Positions 41,881 through 53,367 of a stretch of 64,000 nucleotides of DNA are shown here, piece by piece. This DNA comes from Atrina japonica (lineage: Eukaryota; Mollusca; Bivalvia; Pterioida; Pinnidae), in assembly GCA_030159075.1 (NCBI GenBank), contig BROG01000076.1, forward strand, positions 1,100,001 to 1,164,000, given 5' to 3'. Within the stretch, counting starts at the first letter, position 1. Every line of letters begins with the position of its first letter. A program made the translations under genes and the position numbers. The notes below the pieces were generated by a model. That model searched no databases and was not told where the DNA came from. It was given only the letters and a program-made list of their open reading frames with translations.

Positions 41881-42315
41881 AACAACAATAACAACAACAA
41901 CAACTACAAAAAAAAACCCACAACATTTTACTATCTTCAATAATGTTTATATTGCCTCAATGCTGGTCAGATATGTTCGCTGGCAAGAAAACACCATCTA
42001 CCAAAAGGGTTTGACTGTAAGAGCGATGTATAGACACGCGGTAAAAGTGCCCGTTGCCCGGTATAATTAGGCGTTTTATAAAGAGGATTTATGCCACTCT
42101 GATTAGAGAACATGTATTTAGCTAATCAAAATTCCAGAAGCTAATTGATACTAAAACCACATTCAAGATGTTGTTACCAAATTTCATAAAATTATCATTT
42201 TTTACTAACTGAAAAGTTCAGTTTCCTAATCGATGGTGGTTGTTGTTTTGTCTATAGCCATTGTGACAATTATTTATTCCCTACATTGTTTTTGTTGAAT
42301 TCGACTTAAGATTCA

Positions 42316-42470
42316 AGGCAGGTGTGACTGGTAGACAGGGGATGCTTTCTTCTCCTTGGCATCTGATCTCACTTCTGGGTTATCAGATGTTATTGTTTTT
42401 CCAACGCTAACCAGATTAGTATATACACTCCTGAACCTCTTGATGATTGATACTATCATTTTTGAAAGAA
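42316..42470 (+). mobile_element. Retroelement family L1x, 3' UTR fragment H (diverged)
   Basis: Shows gtgtgactggtagacagggg, atgctttcttctccttggca and tctgatctcac, then a diverged tail. The oldest-looking copy. Confidence 0.6.
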
Positions 42471-42629
42471 TGGTACCCATAATTTGGACACACGAAATAA
42501 AAAAGAGCTGCGTTGTCCATCTAAGTACAAAAACCAAGAGGGAAAATGTAGAATTTTAGACTTCCCTGTCTGTCATTTTGTCTGTGCCATTTTGTTCAAT
42601 TTTGAAAGGGTAAAAGAACACTTTTGAAC

Positions 42630-42630
<1 letters not shown>

Positions 42631-42706
<76 letters not shown>
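42631..42706. repeat. (CA)n microsatellite
   Basis: About 38 CA units. Confidence 0.95.
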
Positions 42707-42710
<4 letters not shown>

Positions 42711-43389
42711 ATCTGGGAAATAATAGATGTATAGGAGTTTTGATAATTACTTCCGCGTGGTTTGGACGATCACGTGAAACATAACTCAAATCACCTCATG
42801 TTATAGACTGATAACCGTCATCGGTTTCATCCACGTGCTAATATTATGATTTCATTTCTCCTTCTAAACTGAGAGGGAAGTAAATTCTAACTGCATTTTT
42901 ACCCCAATTATACTTTTTTTTATTTTGTTGCAAAATCAAGGCAGATTAATGTAAAAATGTAAAGATTGGACTTTCATTACTCAACAGATAAATATTGACA
43001 AAGTAATTTTAAAAATTCAATTTTGTTCAAAATTCTGTATTTTGTATTTAAAATGTGTCAAAGGAAATGGATTGTAGGAAAAACCATTTATACGTTTCGT
43101 CTCAGCATGGGAAGGGTCCTACGCCAGCCTTCAGAAATATAGACTACATAGAATTACATTATATGACGACGATATGAGATCACACAGATTCAAACTAGTT
43201 GAAATATTACCTTTATGTTCTAATTCGCTCCCTCAAACGAACATAAATAATTTGTCAAATAAAACACAACTCTCATTTGAAAAGTGCCACTTGTCAAGAA
43301 GCATTTATTAGCGTACAAGTATTAGCGTACAAGTAAAAACCGATAACTGTGTGGTGTTCAGCTGAACCTGAAACGACACAAAATCAAAA
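42707..43389. other. Intergenic beside the DIRS-type element
   Basis: No gene recognised. Positions 43308-43334 contain a direct repeat of ttagcgtacaagta near the break of the element. Confidence 0.5.
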
Positions 43390-43760
43390 CCAGCTATTTG
43401 ATGCGCCCAACTTATAGAATATATAGCTTTCTCGATAGTGGAAACCGACTTATTTTGTTGTATCAAATCTATCACATATAAACTAACATGATAATCTGTA
43501 GCAGGCATGTAAGATACAGAGTCAAACTTGTTACACCATACACACCATGCCTTGTAACCAAAACTATATTTTTTAACTGTATTCATAGACTTTGAATTGA
43601 TGATTAATTCAGGTAATTTGGAACCGAGTTCTTGAAGATACACGTCTTTTTCATTAGCCAACTTTTTCCAACGTCCAACTTTGAACAACTCTGAAATTCG
43701 TGTTGAGAAAGAAAACAAGTCAACAGTCATCATAGAAACTTTACTTTGAAATACATTATT
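43390..43760 (-). pseudogene. Tyrosine recombinase, N-terminal core-binding fragment
   Basis: The translation includes MNTVKKYSFGYKAWCVWC, then YMPATDYHVSLYVIDL, and STIEKAIYSISWAHQIAGF, the pattern of the N-terminal SAM-like DNA-binding domain of DIRS-type recombinases. After IAGF the match stops near 43395, so the R..HxxR..Y catalytic part is missing. The remaining open frame to 43308 is unrelated sequence. Confidence 0.7.
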
Positions 43761-43796
43761 ATTTTTATTATTATTATTATTATTATTCATTTATTA

Positions 43797-43829
<33 letters not shown>

Positions 43830-43830
43830 T
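43745..43830. repeat. (ATT)n microsatellite
   Basis: Trinucleotide ATT array with several slips, inside the decayed element between RNase H and recombinase remains. It translates as poly-Asn on the minus strand. Confidence 0.9.
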
Positions 43831-43899
43831 TACAAAATTGACTCCAACACTATATATATTCTATGAATGGAAATCAATTAAGTATCCATATACATGTAC

Positions 43900-44070
43900 A
43901 CCTACATTATAACCCAAGTGGTTATCCATATACACACTGAACGCCGTCATGATAACCCAAGTGGGCATCCATATACATACAAAACGCTGTGATTATAACC
44001 CCAGTGGGTTATTTTGTATTCTTGATCACACTTCCAATACACACTGACTTGACCCAAGTGGGTCTCTTGT
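43900..44070 (-). repeat. 43-bp tandem repeat within the DIRS-type element
   Basis: The cccaagtgg motif lies at 43913, 43956 and 43999 (as ccccagtgg), 43 bp apart, and at 44053 after an 11-bp insertion. Units share tccatatacacactgaacgc. The period is not a multiple of three and it breaks the RNase H frame. Confidence 0.75.
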
Positions 44071-44760
44071 ATAAACAAACAATTTCTAGTATCTTCAGCA
44101 CAATATATTGCTTGAAACGTACGAACATACAATTCAATAGATTTAAGCTCTCTCCAAGTAGAGCTTGTATTAATTTCTTCTACTGACCACATTTTATGAA
44201 AAACGCCTAGATCACCTTTACATGTCACTACTCCACAAGCATAACTACTTGCATCTGAATAACAAATTACCGAAGGAACTTTGTAATCAGACAACTCCCT
44301 GCAGTTTAGACCAATGATATTTGACCTCCAAAATAGCAACTCGTCAATAACAGTTTGATCTGTAAGCTTAAACAAATAATCCCAGAAAGACCTAGATTCT
44401 ATACACCTATACAAATGTCTTGTTTTGATGCGAGCAACATTACCAATCACTGGCGATATAGATATAATTCTACCCGTAACTCTCGCTAACAACCGAGTAG
44501 ATACATTACACAAATTATATAATATCTTATTTATATAACAAATTAATTCCTGAATCCTTTGATCTGGAATAGAAAGGGAATAACATTCTGAATTCCAATT
44601 CAAACCCAGCCATGTCAGAAATGTGACCGGTTCCTTGATAGACTTATCAATGTTCACAACAAAACCTGCCCTATTCAATGAATCAAAAACAAATTTTGAA
44701 TCTCGAATACTTGAATGATAATCACGATTAACACACCAACCATCATCTAAATACAACACA
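44071..44760 (-). pseudogene. DIRS-type reverse transcriptase C-terminal half and RNase H
   Basis: Begins with the RT catalytic motif VLYLDDG (Asp-Asp of motif C), then WLGLNW, a connection region, and an RNase H start YSDASSYACGVV with its first Asp and STWRELKSIE with its Glu. The rest of RNase H after about 44090 is lost. Joined to the upstream RT part only after a frameshift and a stop codon (44760-44790). Confidence 0.8.
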
Positions 44761-44787
44761 ATAATTACCCCATTTTCACGCCATTAT

Positions 44788-45460
44788 CTAACCTTTGGTA
44801 AATATGTATGGGGCAGAAGACAAACCGAAAGTCAAAACTGTGAAAACATAATATTTTCCTTTCCATTTAAAACCTAGAAAAGTCCGACACCATTCTGCTA
44901 TATCAATATGGTGATACCCTGACTTTAAATCGAACTTGAACATAAAATCTCCTTTATGAAAATATTGTAAACCTGTGCGCCAATCTTCAAACTTGAACTT
45001 GGTCTTTTGTACATGTAAATTTACTTCACGTAAATCTAATATTAGTCTCTTTTTACCGGAACTATTAAAAGACACACTTAAGGGGTTTACGACATGGGGA
45101 GGAAAATTAACCTGAAAATGCATCGTTTGTTCAATAATTCATAAACAGCATCCGAAACAAACTCTGAATGTTCAATAGCAGACCTATTGTTAGAATTTAT
45201 CTTGATTTCAGGAAGCGATACAACCATTTTTCAAAATATTCAAAATAAAAGAACTAGCGTCAATCGATTCCCAAAATTTTATATTTGCTTTCAATCTACC
45301 TTTAACATTAAAAGAAATTAACAAATTAACCCCATTTTCAACACAAACATTTTTCACAGTTTTAAGTTCATTTTGGTCAATTTCATATTCGGTATTATTG
45401 AAAAAGTTCAAATCACAGTTCAAATTAGACTGATCAATAAAATACTTATCATCGATAGGG
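44788..45460 (-). pseudogene. DIRS-type reverse transcriptase, N-terminal half (frameshifted)
   Basis: Three frames must be combined: 45460-45208 (with VKGRLKANIKFWESIDASSF), about 45205-45130 (with SAIEHSEFVSDAVYELL), and 45123-44788 (with PPHVVNPLSVS, KKRLILDLREVN, FKFDLKSGYHHIDI, FLGFKW, FGLSSAPYIFTK). These are RT motifs 1-4 of the DIRS type, including the Asp of FDLKSGYHH. Breaks lie near 45210 and 45125. Confidence 0.8.
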
Positions 45461-46168
45461 TCACTGGTCCTGTTTGGCGACTTTTGGGCAGTCTTTTCTC
45501 CAGTGTCCTTTTTCGTTACATGCGAAACAGATATCTGTTGACTTTGCACCTGGGTAGAATTTACGACCACGAAAATTATGATTAGGAGTAGGCACATCCT
45601 GACGCACATCTTGCGACGATGAGTGACGAAATTCCTTCCTGCGATCGATAGGGCGTTTCCTTTGTTTCCTGGCTCGTAAGACTCTGCTTTCAGCTGACCG
45701 AATACGTTTTTCGTCGTCGGTGTCTGACGCCAAATCGTCTGATAAATACTCGCAAACTGTGTCCCAACCACCTGGAGATTTGTCCGCAAGTTTGATACAT
45801 TTATTTCGTTTATGAAGTTGTTTTTTGACTTCATTGCAAATGTCTTTGATATATGAAAAATCTTTGTTTTCAGCAGCCCTGTCAATTTTCAACACTTCTG
45901 AATAAATCTGCTCATTAAAATCATATTGTTTCTTGTTTCCAGTATATTTGAATTTGTACGAATGTTCAGTTTTCAACTTTTTAGCAATATCCTGGGACTT
46001 CAATTCAGACTCTGTTGATATGTCACGCTTGAAAAACTCAAGTTTCTTGTCAAGATAAGTCTTGAATAAATCAAAGGCTGCAAATGCGACACTGTCAGAA
46101 TTTTCTGTGGAAGATCCAGACCCGCATGCATGTTCCGTTGTTTGCGTTTCATCCGCTGGGTCTGACAT
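45461..46168 (-). pseudogene. DIRS-type gag-like protein with zinc knuckle
   Basis: An open frame of 235 codons from ATG to stop. It opens with an acidic Ser/Thr-rich segment, then FAAFDLFKTYLDKKLEFF, a basic central region, and near its end a CCHC knuckle CFACNEKGHWRKDC (214-227; C-x2-C-x4-H-x4-C), expected to bind nucleic acid. It overlaps the following RT frame, as is usual for such elements. This frame is intact although the rest of the element is broken. Confidence 0.75.
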
Positions 46169-46430
46169 TATGTACCACGCCGATATATTTTTGCTGTAAA
46201 CGCTTTCGTGACAAAGGCTCGAATGACACCTCTATTCACCTGACAATACTTATAGGTATCTAACGCACGAGATACACCATTATTTCTTGTACACTAGTAT
46301 ACTCGGTCCACTACATTTGTAGCTCACCTGGTTATTAACTTTATATTGACCAACCGAACACTCTTTTCGATATGTATACCTTTGATAAATAAATATATAC
46401 GCTAGAGTTATTTCGAATTAAGTAGGAAAG
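46169..46430. other. Upstream flank of the DIRS-type element
   Basis: Could contain the left terminal repeat, but no matching partner was found on the other side. Confidence 0.35.
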
Positions 46431-46573
46431 TTTGCCAGTTTTCTTGCGGAAGTTCGGTAGTCTTTACCCAGGTAACCGGGGTTTCTCCTCCACCAATAAA
46501 AACTGGACGCCATCATATGACTGAAAAATTGTTGAGTATGGCGTAAAACAAAAAATCAAAATCAAAATCAAAC
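46431..46573 (+). mobile_element. Mollusc-type SINE, 3' part
   Basis: Shows ggtaaccggggtttctcctc, the segment gacgccatcatatgactg, ttgagtatggcgtaaaac and an A-rich (aaaatc)n tail. I know this layout as a central domain of SINEs widespread in molluscs. The tRNA-derived head is missing or unrecognisable. A diverged, inverted copy lies at 60110-60345. Confidence 0.7.
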
Positions 46574-46920
46574 CTATATACGTAAATGAGGCTATAGGTG
46601 CGGTTGTTTTTTTAAAAGGATATTCCTATCTACTTAAGGATTGAAGAGTAACAATATGTTATACAATAAAATCGTTTGCTATGGTCATGAAGCACAAAAA
46701 GTTACCAAAATGTTCACGGTTCCATTGCCTGTCTTGCACCCCCTTTCGTACTGACTGCTGGATTATAGTTTGTTACGTACATACTAAATCTGTATAAAAT
46801 TGTTGAATTCAATAATCCAAATTTATATAGTATCTGCTAAATAAGATATCATACTACATGTATTTCTCGTATCAGGTTGACTGGTACTTTTTTTTTTAAA
46901 TCCGTCATTAGGTCGTATAA

Positions 46921-47030
<110 letters not shown>

Positions 47031-47094
47031 CCCTTTAAAATTATCTATACATATATATCGTTGGGATGCCAATTTCATTTCTCCAAAATATCAT

Positions 47095-47280
47095 AAAATA
47101 TAAAAATTCTCAGATACTAAAGTATAAATCTTTAGAATGTCCAGGATATAGATACAAATCTCGAAAAAATGCTCAAACAGGACCTCTTGAAATCCAGAGG
47201 TGGGATTAAGTGCCATGGAGGAATAAGCATCCCCTATTTTCCAGTCAAACCCGCCATCAAATCCAATTAAAACAAGTGTG
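47095..47280 (-). mobile_element. Retroelement family L1x, 3' UTR fragment E
   Basis: The plus strand reads ctcagatactaaagtataaa, the block around aatgtccaggatatagatac, ggacctcttgaaatccagag, gtgccatggaggaataagca, all complementary to the family consensus. Confidence 0.8.
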
Positions 47281-48672
47281 GAACGAACGGGTAAATTGTC
47301 ATTTGTATTAAAGGATGCTAAAAGTGAGATTTATTTCTTCAACTTTCTTCTGTTTTAGCACATGCAACGTATTTGGACAGGTCTATGTATAATTTCGAAA
47401 TTCACTGGTCTTAATTCTTCTATTCTGCACCCCAATGTTTGACATTTGATTGACTGATAACACGTAATGACAGTAATATTGATATAAAAATAAATATTTG
47501 TACCTTTCTTAAATGTAGAAATGTATAACAAATAATTATTCTTTGTCTGGATAAAGATCAAATAGACTGTGTACACCCTATTAAATTACCATTTTGTTTT
47601 GAACGCAGAAAATACTTCATTGTAAATTTTCTATTTCAGAACAATTCTATTTATATATGTACATCAAAGTTCATCATTTTCAGCATTTGTACGCTAGTCT
47701 TTGTACATTTGTAATTATAAAACAAATCAAGAAAACTAATAATCTTTAAATGTCTATTTGTGTATTGTTCGAAGGTCCGAAAAGATTTCATTACTCATTG
47801 AAATCAAAAACTTAATGAATTATAGTATCAGGACAGTAAATCGTTTGTCCAATTGTCTGGTGGCTCGAGGCAATATACGATGACGTCATGAAGATAACTT
47901 AAGGGAAAAAATAGGTAAATATCATAGGTGTATAAGCTGTTATATCTGGGATTGATCTGAGACAGAGAGAAAAGGGTCAGACAGACAGACAGACAGATAG
48001 AGAGTCGGAGAGACAGAAAGAGATGGAGCGATTGAGAGAAAGAATGAAAGAGAAAGTTAGACAAAAAAGAGAGAAACATCGTGAATTGGAAAACATTTTT
48101 GTTTATCGTCTGTCTATATTAATCAAATATGACAATATGGCATCAATACGATTTCTTACAGGCTAACGTCTGACAAAATACAGCGAACGATTTCCCTAAC
48201 GTCAGTACGACATTTATCTGGTACATTTCTGTATTAATGTAACGTTTGAGGTACAAAGTAGGTAAACATAAATATTAATACATCTTGTAATATGTGTTTT
48301 AGTATATAAGTTTTATTCACACTTAATGTTTCTATAAACCGTATGTGTAAAGTGTTCAGGTTACACGTAACTTGGGGTTTATTTAACATAATGAGAAATC
48401 TGAAGTATAAAACGCAATAACAATTTATAATCTAATTAGGCGACGCAGTAGACACTTAATGACTTAATATTAAATACATACAAAACAAAACAGTATGCAT
48501 GATTAATATCAGTTAAGTTAAATGACCACATCTCTAGGTAAATATACGTTTCTATGGCTACATTCTAAATCGCATCTTTAAAACTGAAGTCAAAACACAT
48601 CGGTTAATGATTCTTGTAATGTTAATTACATTCAAAATTGAGTAAACAAAACAAACAAATATACGTTAGTCA
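47281..48672. other. Intergenic; purine-rich stretch
   Basis: 47960-48075 is rich in (GACA) and (GA) units. Otherwise nothing recognised. Confidence 0.5.
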
Positions 48673-48701
48673 CTATGTATGTATGTATGAATGCATGTAT
48701 G

Positions 48702-48735
<34 letters not shown>

Positions 48736-48785
48736 TGTATGTATGTATGTATGTATGTCTGTCTGTCTGTCTGTTTGTCTGTATA
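48673..48785. repeat. (TATG)n(TCTG)n tetranucleotide array
   Basis: TATG units, then about five TCTG units. Open on both strands as a result of repetition only. Confidence 0.95.
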
Positions 48786-49164
48786 CATATATGTATACAT
48801 GTATGTTTAATATATATATACATGTATGTTTAATATATATAGTGCTATCTACCTGAAACTTCATCGTACCATAACAATTTGGTCTCACACATTTAATCAA
48901 GACCGTATCGAGCATGCGATAAAATATTTATTGTATATAATGTATTACTGACATCTCAAAGAAGTTATGGTGACCTTTGACCCTATACATTTAGGTGATA
49001 CACAAAATTAACTCAAATACCAGTGATCATATTTATTGATAGAAACTGATTTTTAAGAAAACACGAAGAATCATAGATTAGATCTTGTGTTCAAGTTTTC
49101 AAATAAATGCAATGCTTTCGTTTAAATTTTTCTAAAGCTAAGATAGTCATTTGTTATAGTGGTT

Positions 49165-49345
49165 ACTCTTAGACGGATTTCGGCTACACCTTTAGAGTTA
49201 TTATTTGGCCTTGTATGATACCATTTTATCTTTAGAAAAAATCACATACTTTTCAAATTGGAGCTCAACTGATGAAGTCTAAATGACAGAAACGATATCG
49301 TCTTGAGTATTGTAACTTTGGTATTATGTTTATAATATTAAATGG
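49165..49345 (-). repeat. Dispersed repeat, family R3, copy 2
   Basis: Partner of 30340-30515. It retains more of the tail, with atgacagaaacgat then cgtcttgagtattgtaactt on the plus strand. Confidence 0.7.
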
Positions 49346-49589
49346 TTTGCTTATTCCTTCAGATTGATAAATGTATGATTTATGAAATGTTTATCATAAA
49401 GGTGCCGTTTATAGATTATATTGAAGCACTAAAAGTCACGGAGTATATAATAGAGAGAACTACAAACTGCAAATCAAAACAGTATAGTCTATTAGACAGT
49501 TTTTAAATATGGTTTAGATTTGACCACGGACTACTGAAATAAAATATGTCTTCATCTGAAATTAGTGGGTATCATTGTATATCAACATT

Positions 49590-49826
49590 GTATAGTCAAC
49601 GGGGAATGCTTACTTCTTCATGGCACCTGATCCAACGTCTAGATTTCCAGATGTCCGTGTTGATCCAATATTCACCAGATTTAGTATACATGTATTGCAT
49701 CGTGGACATCATGATGGTTAATACTTTAGTATTTGTGCTTTTTATACTTTTCCATTGTTCACCTGATTTGTATATTATATCATGGATATCCTGAAGATTG
49801 ATACTTTAGAGTCTGTGATTTTTATA
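49590..49826 (+). mobile_element. Retroelement family L1x, 3' UTR fragment G
   Basis: Starts caacggggaatgcttac, continues catggcacctgatcc and ccagatgtccgtgt, and has the tail segment (ttcacc..gatttgtatat..tggatatcctgaagattgatactttag) in two tandem versions. Confidence 0.75.
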
Positions 49827-51224
49827 TATTTTCTTACAAACTTAATTTATAACATGTTTGTATCGATTCCTTCATTTTATGATAAAAACATCAGTTAAAA
49901 TCTTTATCAGAGTCCTTTGCCGAAAGGAAAATTCAAAAGTTAACATCGAGTTAAATGGAAGTCATTATAATCATATCTATGTTTAAATGATTGAATTGTG
50001 AATTTGTATACTGTCATAGGAAATGTCACTGCCAAAACATTTCATTTTTATGGGTGAATTATCCATAATTTTACAGTATATTTATAGTTATCGTCTTCTT
50101 TACAATCTTTCAAAAAAAGGATCATAATTGCGTGTGAATTTCAGGTTTAATCGTATTTTATTGTTTGTTTTCATTTAATTTACAAAAGTATGTATCAAAA
50201 TTGGAAGCTCTTTTGTCGACCTTCTGCTGCAAAATCGCCTATTGGAAATTTTAAAGATGCATAAAGTGTTCAGGTTTATCAATAGCTGTTGAAGAAAAAT
50301 AATTATCATTTCAAAAGTATTTCAGAATTATATTTTGATCGTGGGAAACGATATAAATAGTGGGGATTTTTATAACGGCAAAATTTTCAGATTAATGAAT
50401 CATTAAGGGACTTAAACAGCAGTGATTTGCAAGTCGGTTATATGTATTTAGTACATACTCCACATTCTTCGTGGACTGAGTTATATTTTATCCCCGAATC
50501 TTTTGATCGCGGTTAAAAGTCGAATTCTCACGCTTATAGGTAGAACATATGTATATGAAATCTGATTAGTACCCGATTAAACATTCATTGGCGACTAAAC
50601 TTTTCGATCCGTCAAAGGATATACAGAGATAAGAGTAATCTGTAACAAGTTTCAGCATTACAGGTAAAATATTGTCAAGTTTAGTATTAAAACGTATATA
50701 ATAATGGTAGGTGTGGTTAATTAATTTGTTATCAACGGTTTGCAAAGAGGAAATACAGATACCCGTATTGTTGTCAATTTATCTCGGGGTTTAGTTTGTG
50801 GTTTGACCTTGTCATTCGGACTATTCAGCTGTAGTTCGGTGACAACTGGTTTACGTATTTTGATAGTTGTTTATAGAATATTATTTTTCCGACGCAAAAG
50901 ATGGAGCAACCTAGTAATTCATACGAAAACCTTACGTTACTATGAACACCCAAACTTCTATGTCCGTTATTGGTGATTTTGATAACAAAATATGAAAGTC
51001 AGTACAATTCTGTAACTATAATTTTATTTAAAAAAGAAAAAAAGGTACACGACATAAGGATAGATACGCATTATATATTTCTTAATTTCATCAGAACTGG
51101 TGATACATTAAATGCATGGCAATCATATCTATCACTGTTAAATTCTTAAAAAGAAATTATAATGAACAGTACCATCATAAGAAATATTAAAGTAACTTGA
51201 AGATTTAGATTTAGTTAGAAGTAT
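49827..51224. other. Intergenic, nothing recognised
   Basis: No supported gene. Confidence 0.5.
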
Positions 51225-51425
51225 AGTGAAGAGCTACCACTGGATACTCCAAATCCATCAGAAAACGACCAAGATATATCAAAACGGTCTCAACATAAAG
51301 AACAAAACGGGATGGGACCAGGTGTCCGGACACGTACAAAATGCGTGTTGACATTCATCAGCCTCTATATATGAATATTATGAACATAATACCAAAGTTA
51401 TAATGCTGATGACGATCTGAATAAT
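51225..51425 (+). repeat. Dispersed repeat related to the 22447-22690 array
   Basis: Contains gaagagctaccactggata, ccaaatccatcagaaaacga and aaaacgggatgggaccaggtg, matching one unit and the right flank of the 75-bp array, then the common tail ataccaaagttataatgctg. A single diverged unit, not tandem. Confidence 0.65.
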
Positions 51426-51490
51426 AAATGACTTTCAAAATAGTTATAAAATACATTATGGCAGTCATTTAAAAAAAGAAAAAAATAATT

Positions 51491-51496
51491 ATATAT

Positions 51497-51574
<78 letters not shown>

Positions 51575-51580
51575 TTATTT
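51491..51580. repeat. (AT)n microsatellite
   Basis: AT array ending in tttatttatttatat. Confidence 0.95.
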
Positions 51581-52700
51581 ATATATTTTGCACTTTTATG
51601 ATCCATTTCGAAATGTAGATATTAAGAAAGTAGTACAAACATTTGTAATTAATCTTTGTAATTGATTCGTCCCGTGTGTAAGATATCTAAACCAATCATG
51701 GTGATGTTTATCATACTTATGTAATATGTAATCTTTAATGAGTATACAAAACTTTTAAACGCCACCTTTGTATTCGAATGCCGACATATAAGGAAACTGA
51801 TGAATAATATTTATGAGTCTTACAAGTTGCATCACAGACAGCAACGTTTTTAATAAAGAGAGGTCAGATTGCTCTTTACGGCGTATTACGTAAGTTGTCA
51901 ACACACAAAGTGCATTGTCAGAGTGAACTATTAATTGCATGTGTAAGTACTTTAAACGATGAAACTTGAATAGGATGTTGTGTTGTACGGGATCGGTCAG
52001 TGATACAGAATTTTATATCGGTTTTCCGTCACTTTGTCGTAGATGCTTGGTCGACAAATGATTTTTCTTCTTGGACAGTTAGTCATGTGTTTCGTATTGT
52101 ATCACACCTATGTAAAACTGAAGTATTTATTTTCATTGGTTGATACTAAGAATGAACATCGAGATTGATAGTCACTGAGAGTGACATCGAGGTTGGACTG
52201 CGCAGTATGCAGACAGGACATCCGTTAGTGGAGAAAATTGGTGATGAAGCCCAACGGAGAGATGGTTGCACCTTTTGAAATTTGAGTGGGGTCTACTCTG
52301 TATATTATAGAACACCGCGTGTACGATTAAATTATATTTTCAAAAAATGTCGTGTTGGATGTTTGATTCTTACTCATATTTAGAAATACAAATTCTTTGG
52401 CATAAAATCTAACTTTAATAGATTCATGAACGATTCATATTAATTTAATTGTAAGTAATGGTATAGTTCCTAATTCATATTTTGAAAATAAATAATAAAG
52501 AAAATATCTGTATGATACATAGAAATAGAAATCAAGAAATTGTTCACAAAAAAAACCCCATAAAGAACAGAGAAATAAAGTACAGTAACTGCTTTAGCGA
52601 CCACCTGTGTATAAAGACCACCAGGTCACAGACGTTTTTTTTTGCAATACCATTTGTGTACAAATCAATCTCTATATAAGTACCACTTCTCGAGATATTT
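51581..52700. other. Intergenic, nothing recognised
   Basis: No supported gene. Confidence 0.5.
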
Positions 52701-52977
52701 AATGACACGCCAAAATTACATTGATGATATCTACCTATTTTTTCCCTGTTAAAACCAGACTTTCTCCATTTAAATCGTGTTCAACAAAATATTAGTTTAT
52801 CTGGAGAAAAATAATCTTAACTCATTAATGTGACATTGGGATAACAATATGAAATAACCGGAGAAAAAAGGGTTTAACTGAAAGGTTCTACACAATAATG
52901 TAATTTTCGAGTGTCAAAGATATTGTACAAAACAGACCTCCATCAGATGTCAGTATATCATTATACAACAAAATCAT

Positions 52978-53202
52978 GAAAAAAATCTCAGATACCAAAG
53001 TAAAAATCTTTAGGATGCCCAGGATATAGGTACAAATCTGGTAAAATGGACAAACCCGGACCTCTTGATATCAAAAGGTGGGATCAGGTGCCATGGAGGA
53101 GTAAGCATCCCCTATCGACCGGTCACATCCGCCGTGAGTCCACAGTCAAGTCCCATGAAATACGTGAGGAGTGAATCCTCGTCACAATTGGTAAAAAACG
53201 TC
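52978..53202 (-). mobile_element. Retroelement family L1x, 3' UTR fragment C
   Basis: The most complete 3' UTR copy, running from the tail aaatctcagataccaaagt through gtgccatggaggagtaagca and ctatcgaccggtcac to aagtcccatgaaatacgtga. Contiguous with coding sequence at 53203. Confidence 0.85.
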
Positions 53203-53367
53203 TCAACAACCGCCAACGAAAAGGCAACTCAACATTTCACTTAATGAAACAGAGTAATCGCAAACAAGACTATTATACCGACCATAAAATTTGCGGAACG
53301 TTGACATTAAACGCGGTTTTCGATATCCCTGTGTCAATAATTTGTCAGTGAGTAGTTTGCCTCTGTA
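53203..53367 (-). pseudogene. Retrotransposon polyprotein C-terminus, second copy
   Basis: 54 codons plus stop, starting at YRGKLLTDKLLTQGY and ending CLFVGGC. It differs from 36883-37146 at very few positions. Cut off at its 5' side at the junction with the next 3' UTR fragment. Confidence 0.8.

Larger units (their letters stand above)
43390..46168 (-). mobile_element. Decayed DIRS-type (tyrosine recombinase) retrotransposon
   Basis: On the minus strand, gag-like, RT, RNase H and tyrosine-recombinase N-terminal sequences follow in the order expected for DIRS/Ngaro-type elements. The RT has at least three frameshifts and a nonsense codon, the RNase H C-terminus is replaced by a 43-bp tandem repeat, and the recombinase stops before its catalytic region. 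Terminal repeats were not identified. Non-functional as it stands. Confidence 0.8.

Noticed and set aside
42356..42559. 67-codon plus-strand frame
   Set aside because: Overlaps a diverged retroelement 3' UTR copy; no coding signature.
43308..43395. Continuation of the tyrosine recombinase
   Set aside because: After IAGF the translation no longer resembles the family; it is flanking sequence that happens to remain open.
45208..45885. A single 225-codon protein
   Set aside because: Its first half is out-of-frame translation of the gag-like sequence; only the part after about 45460 matches the RT polyprotein.
48638..48915. Small proteins over the TATG/TCTG array on both strands
   Set aside because: Tetranucleotide repeat translated in several frames.
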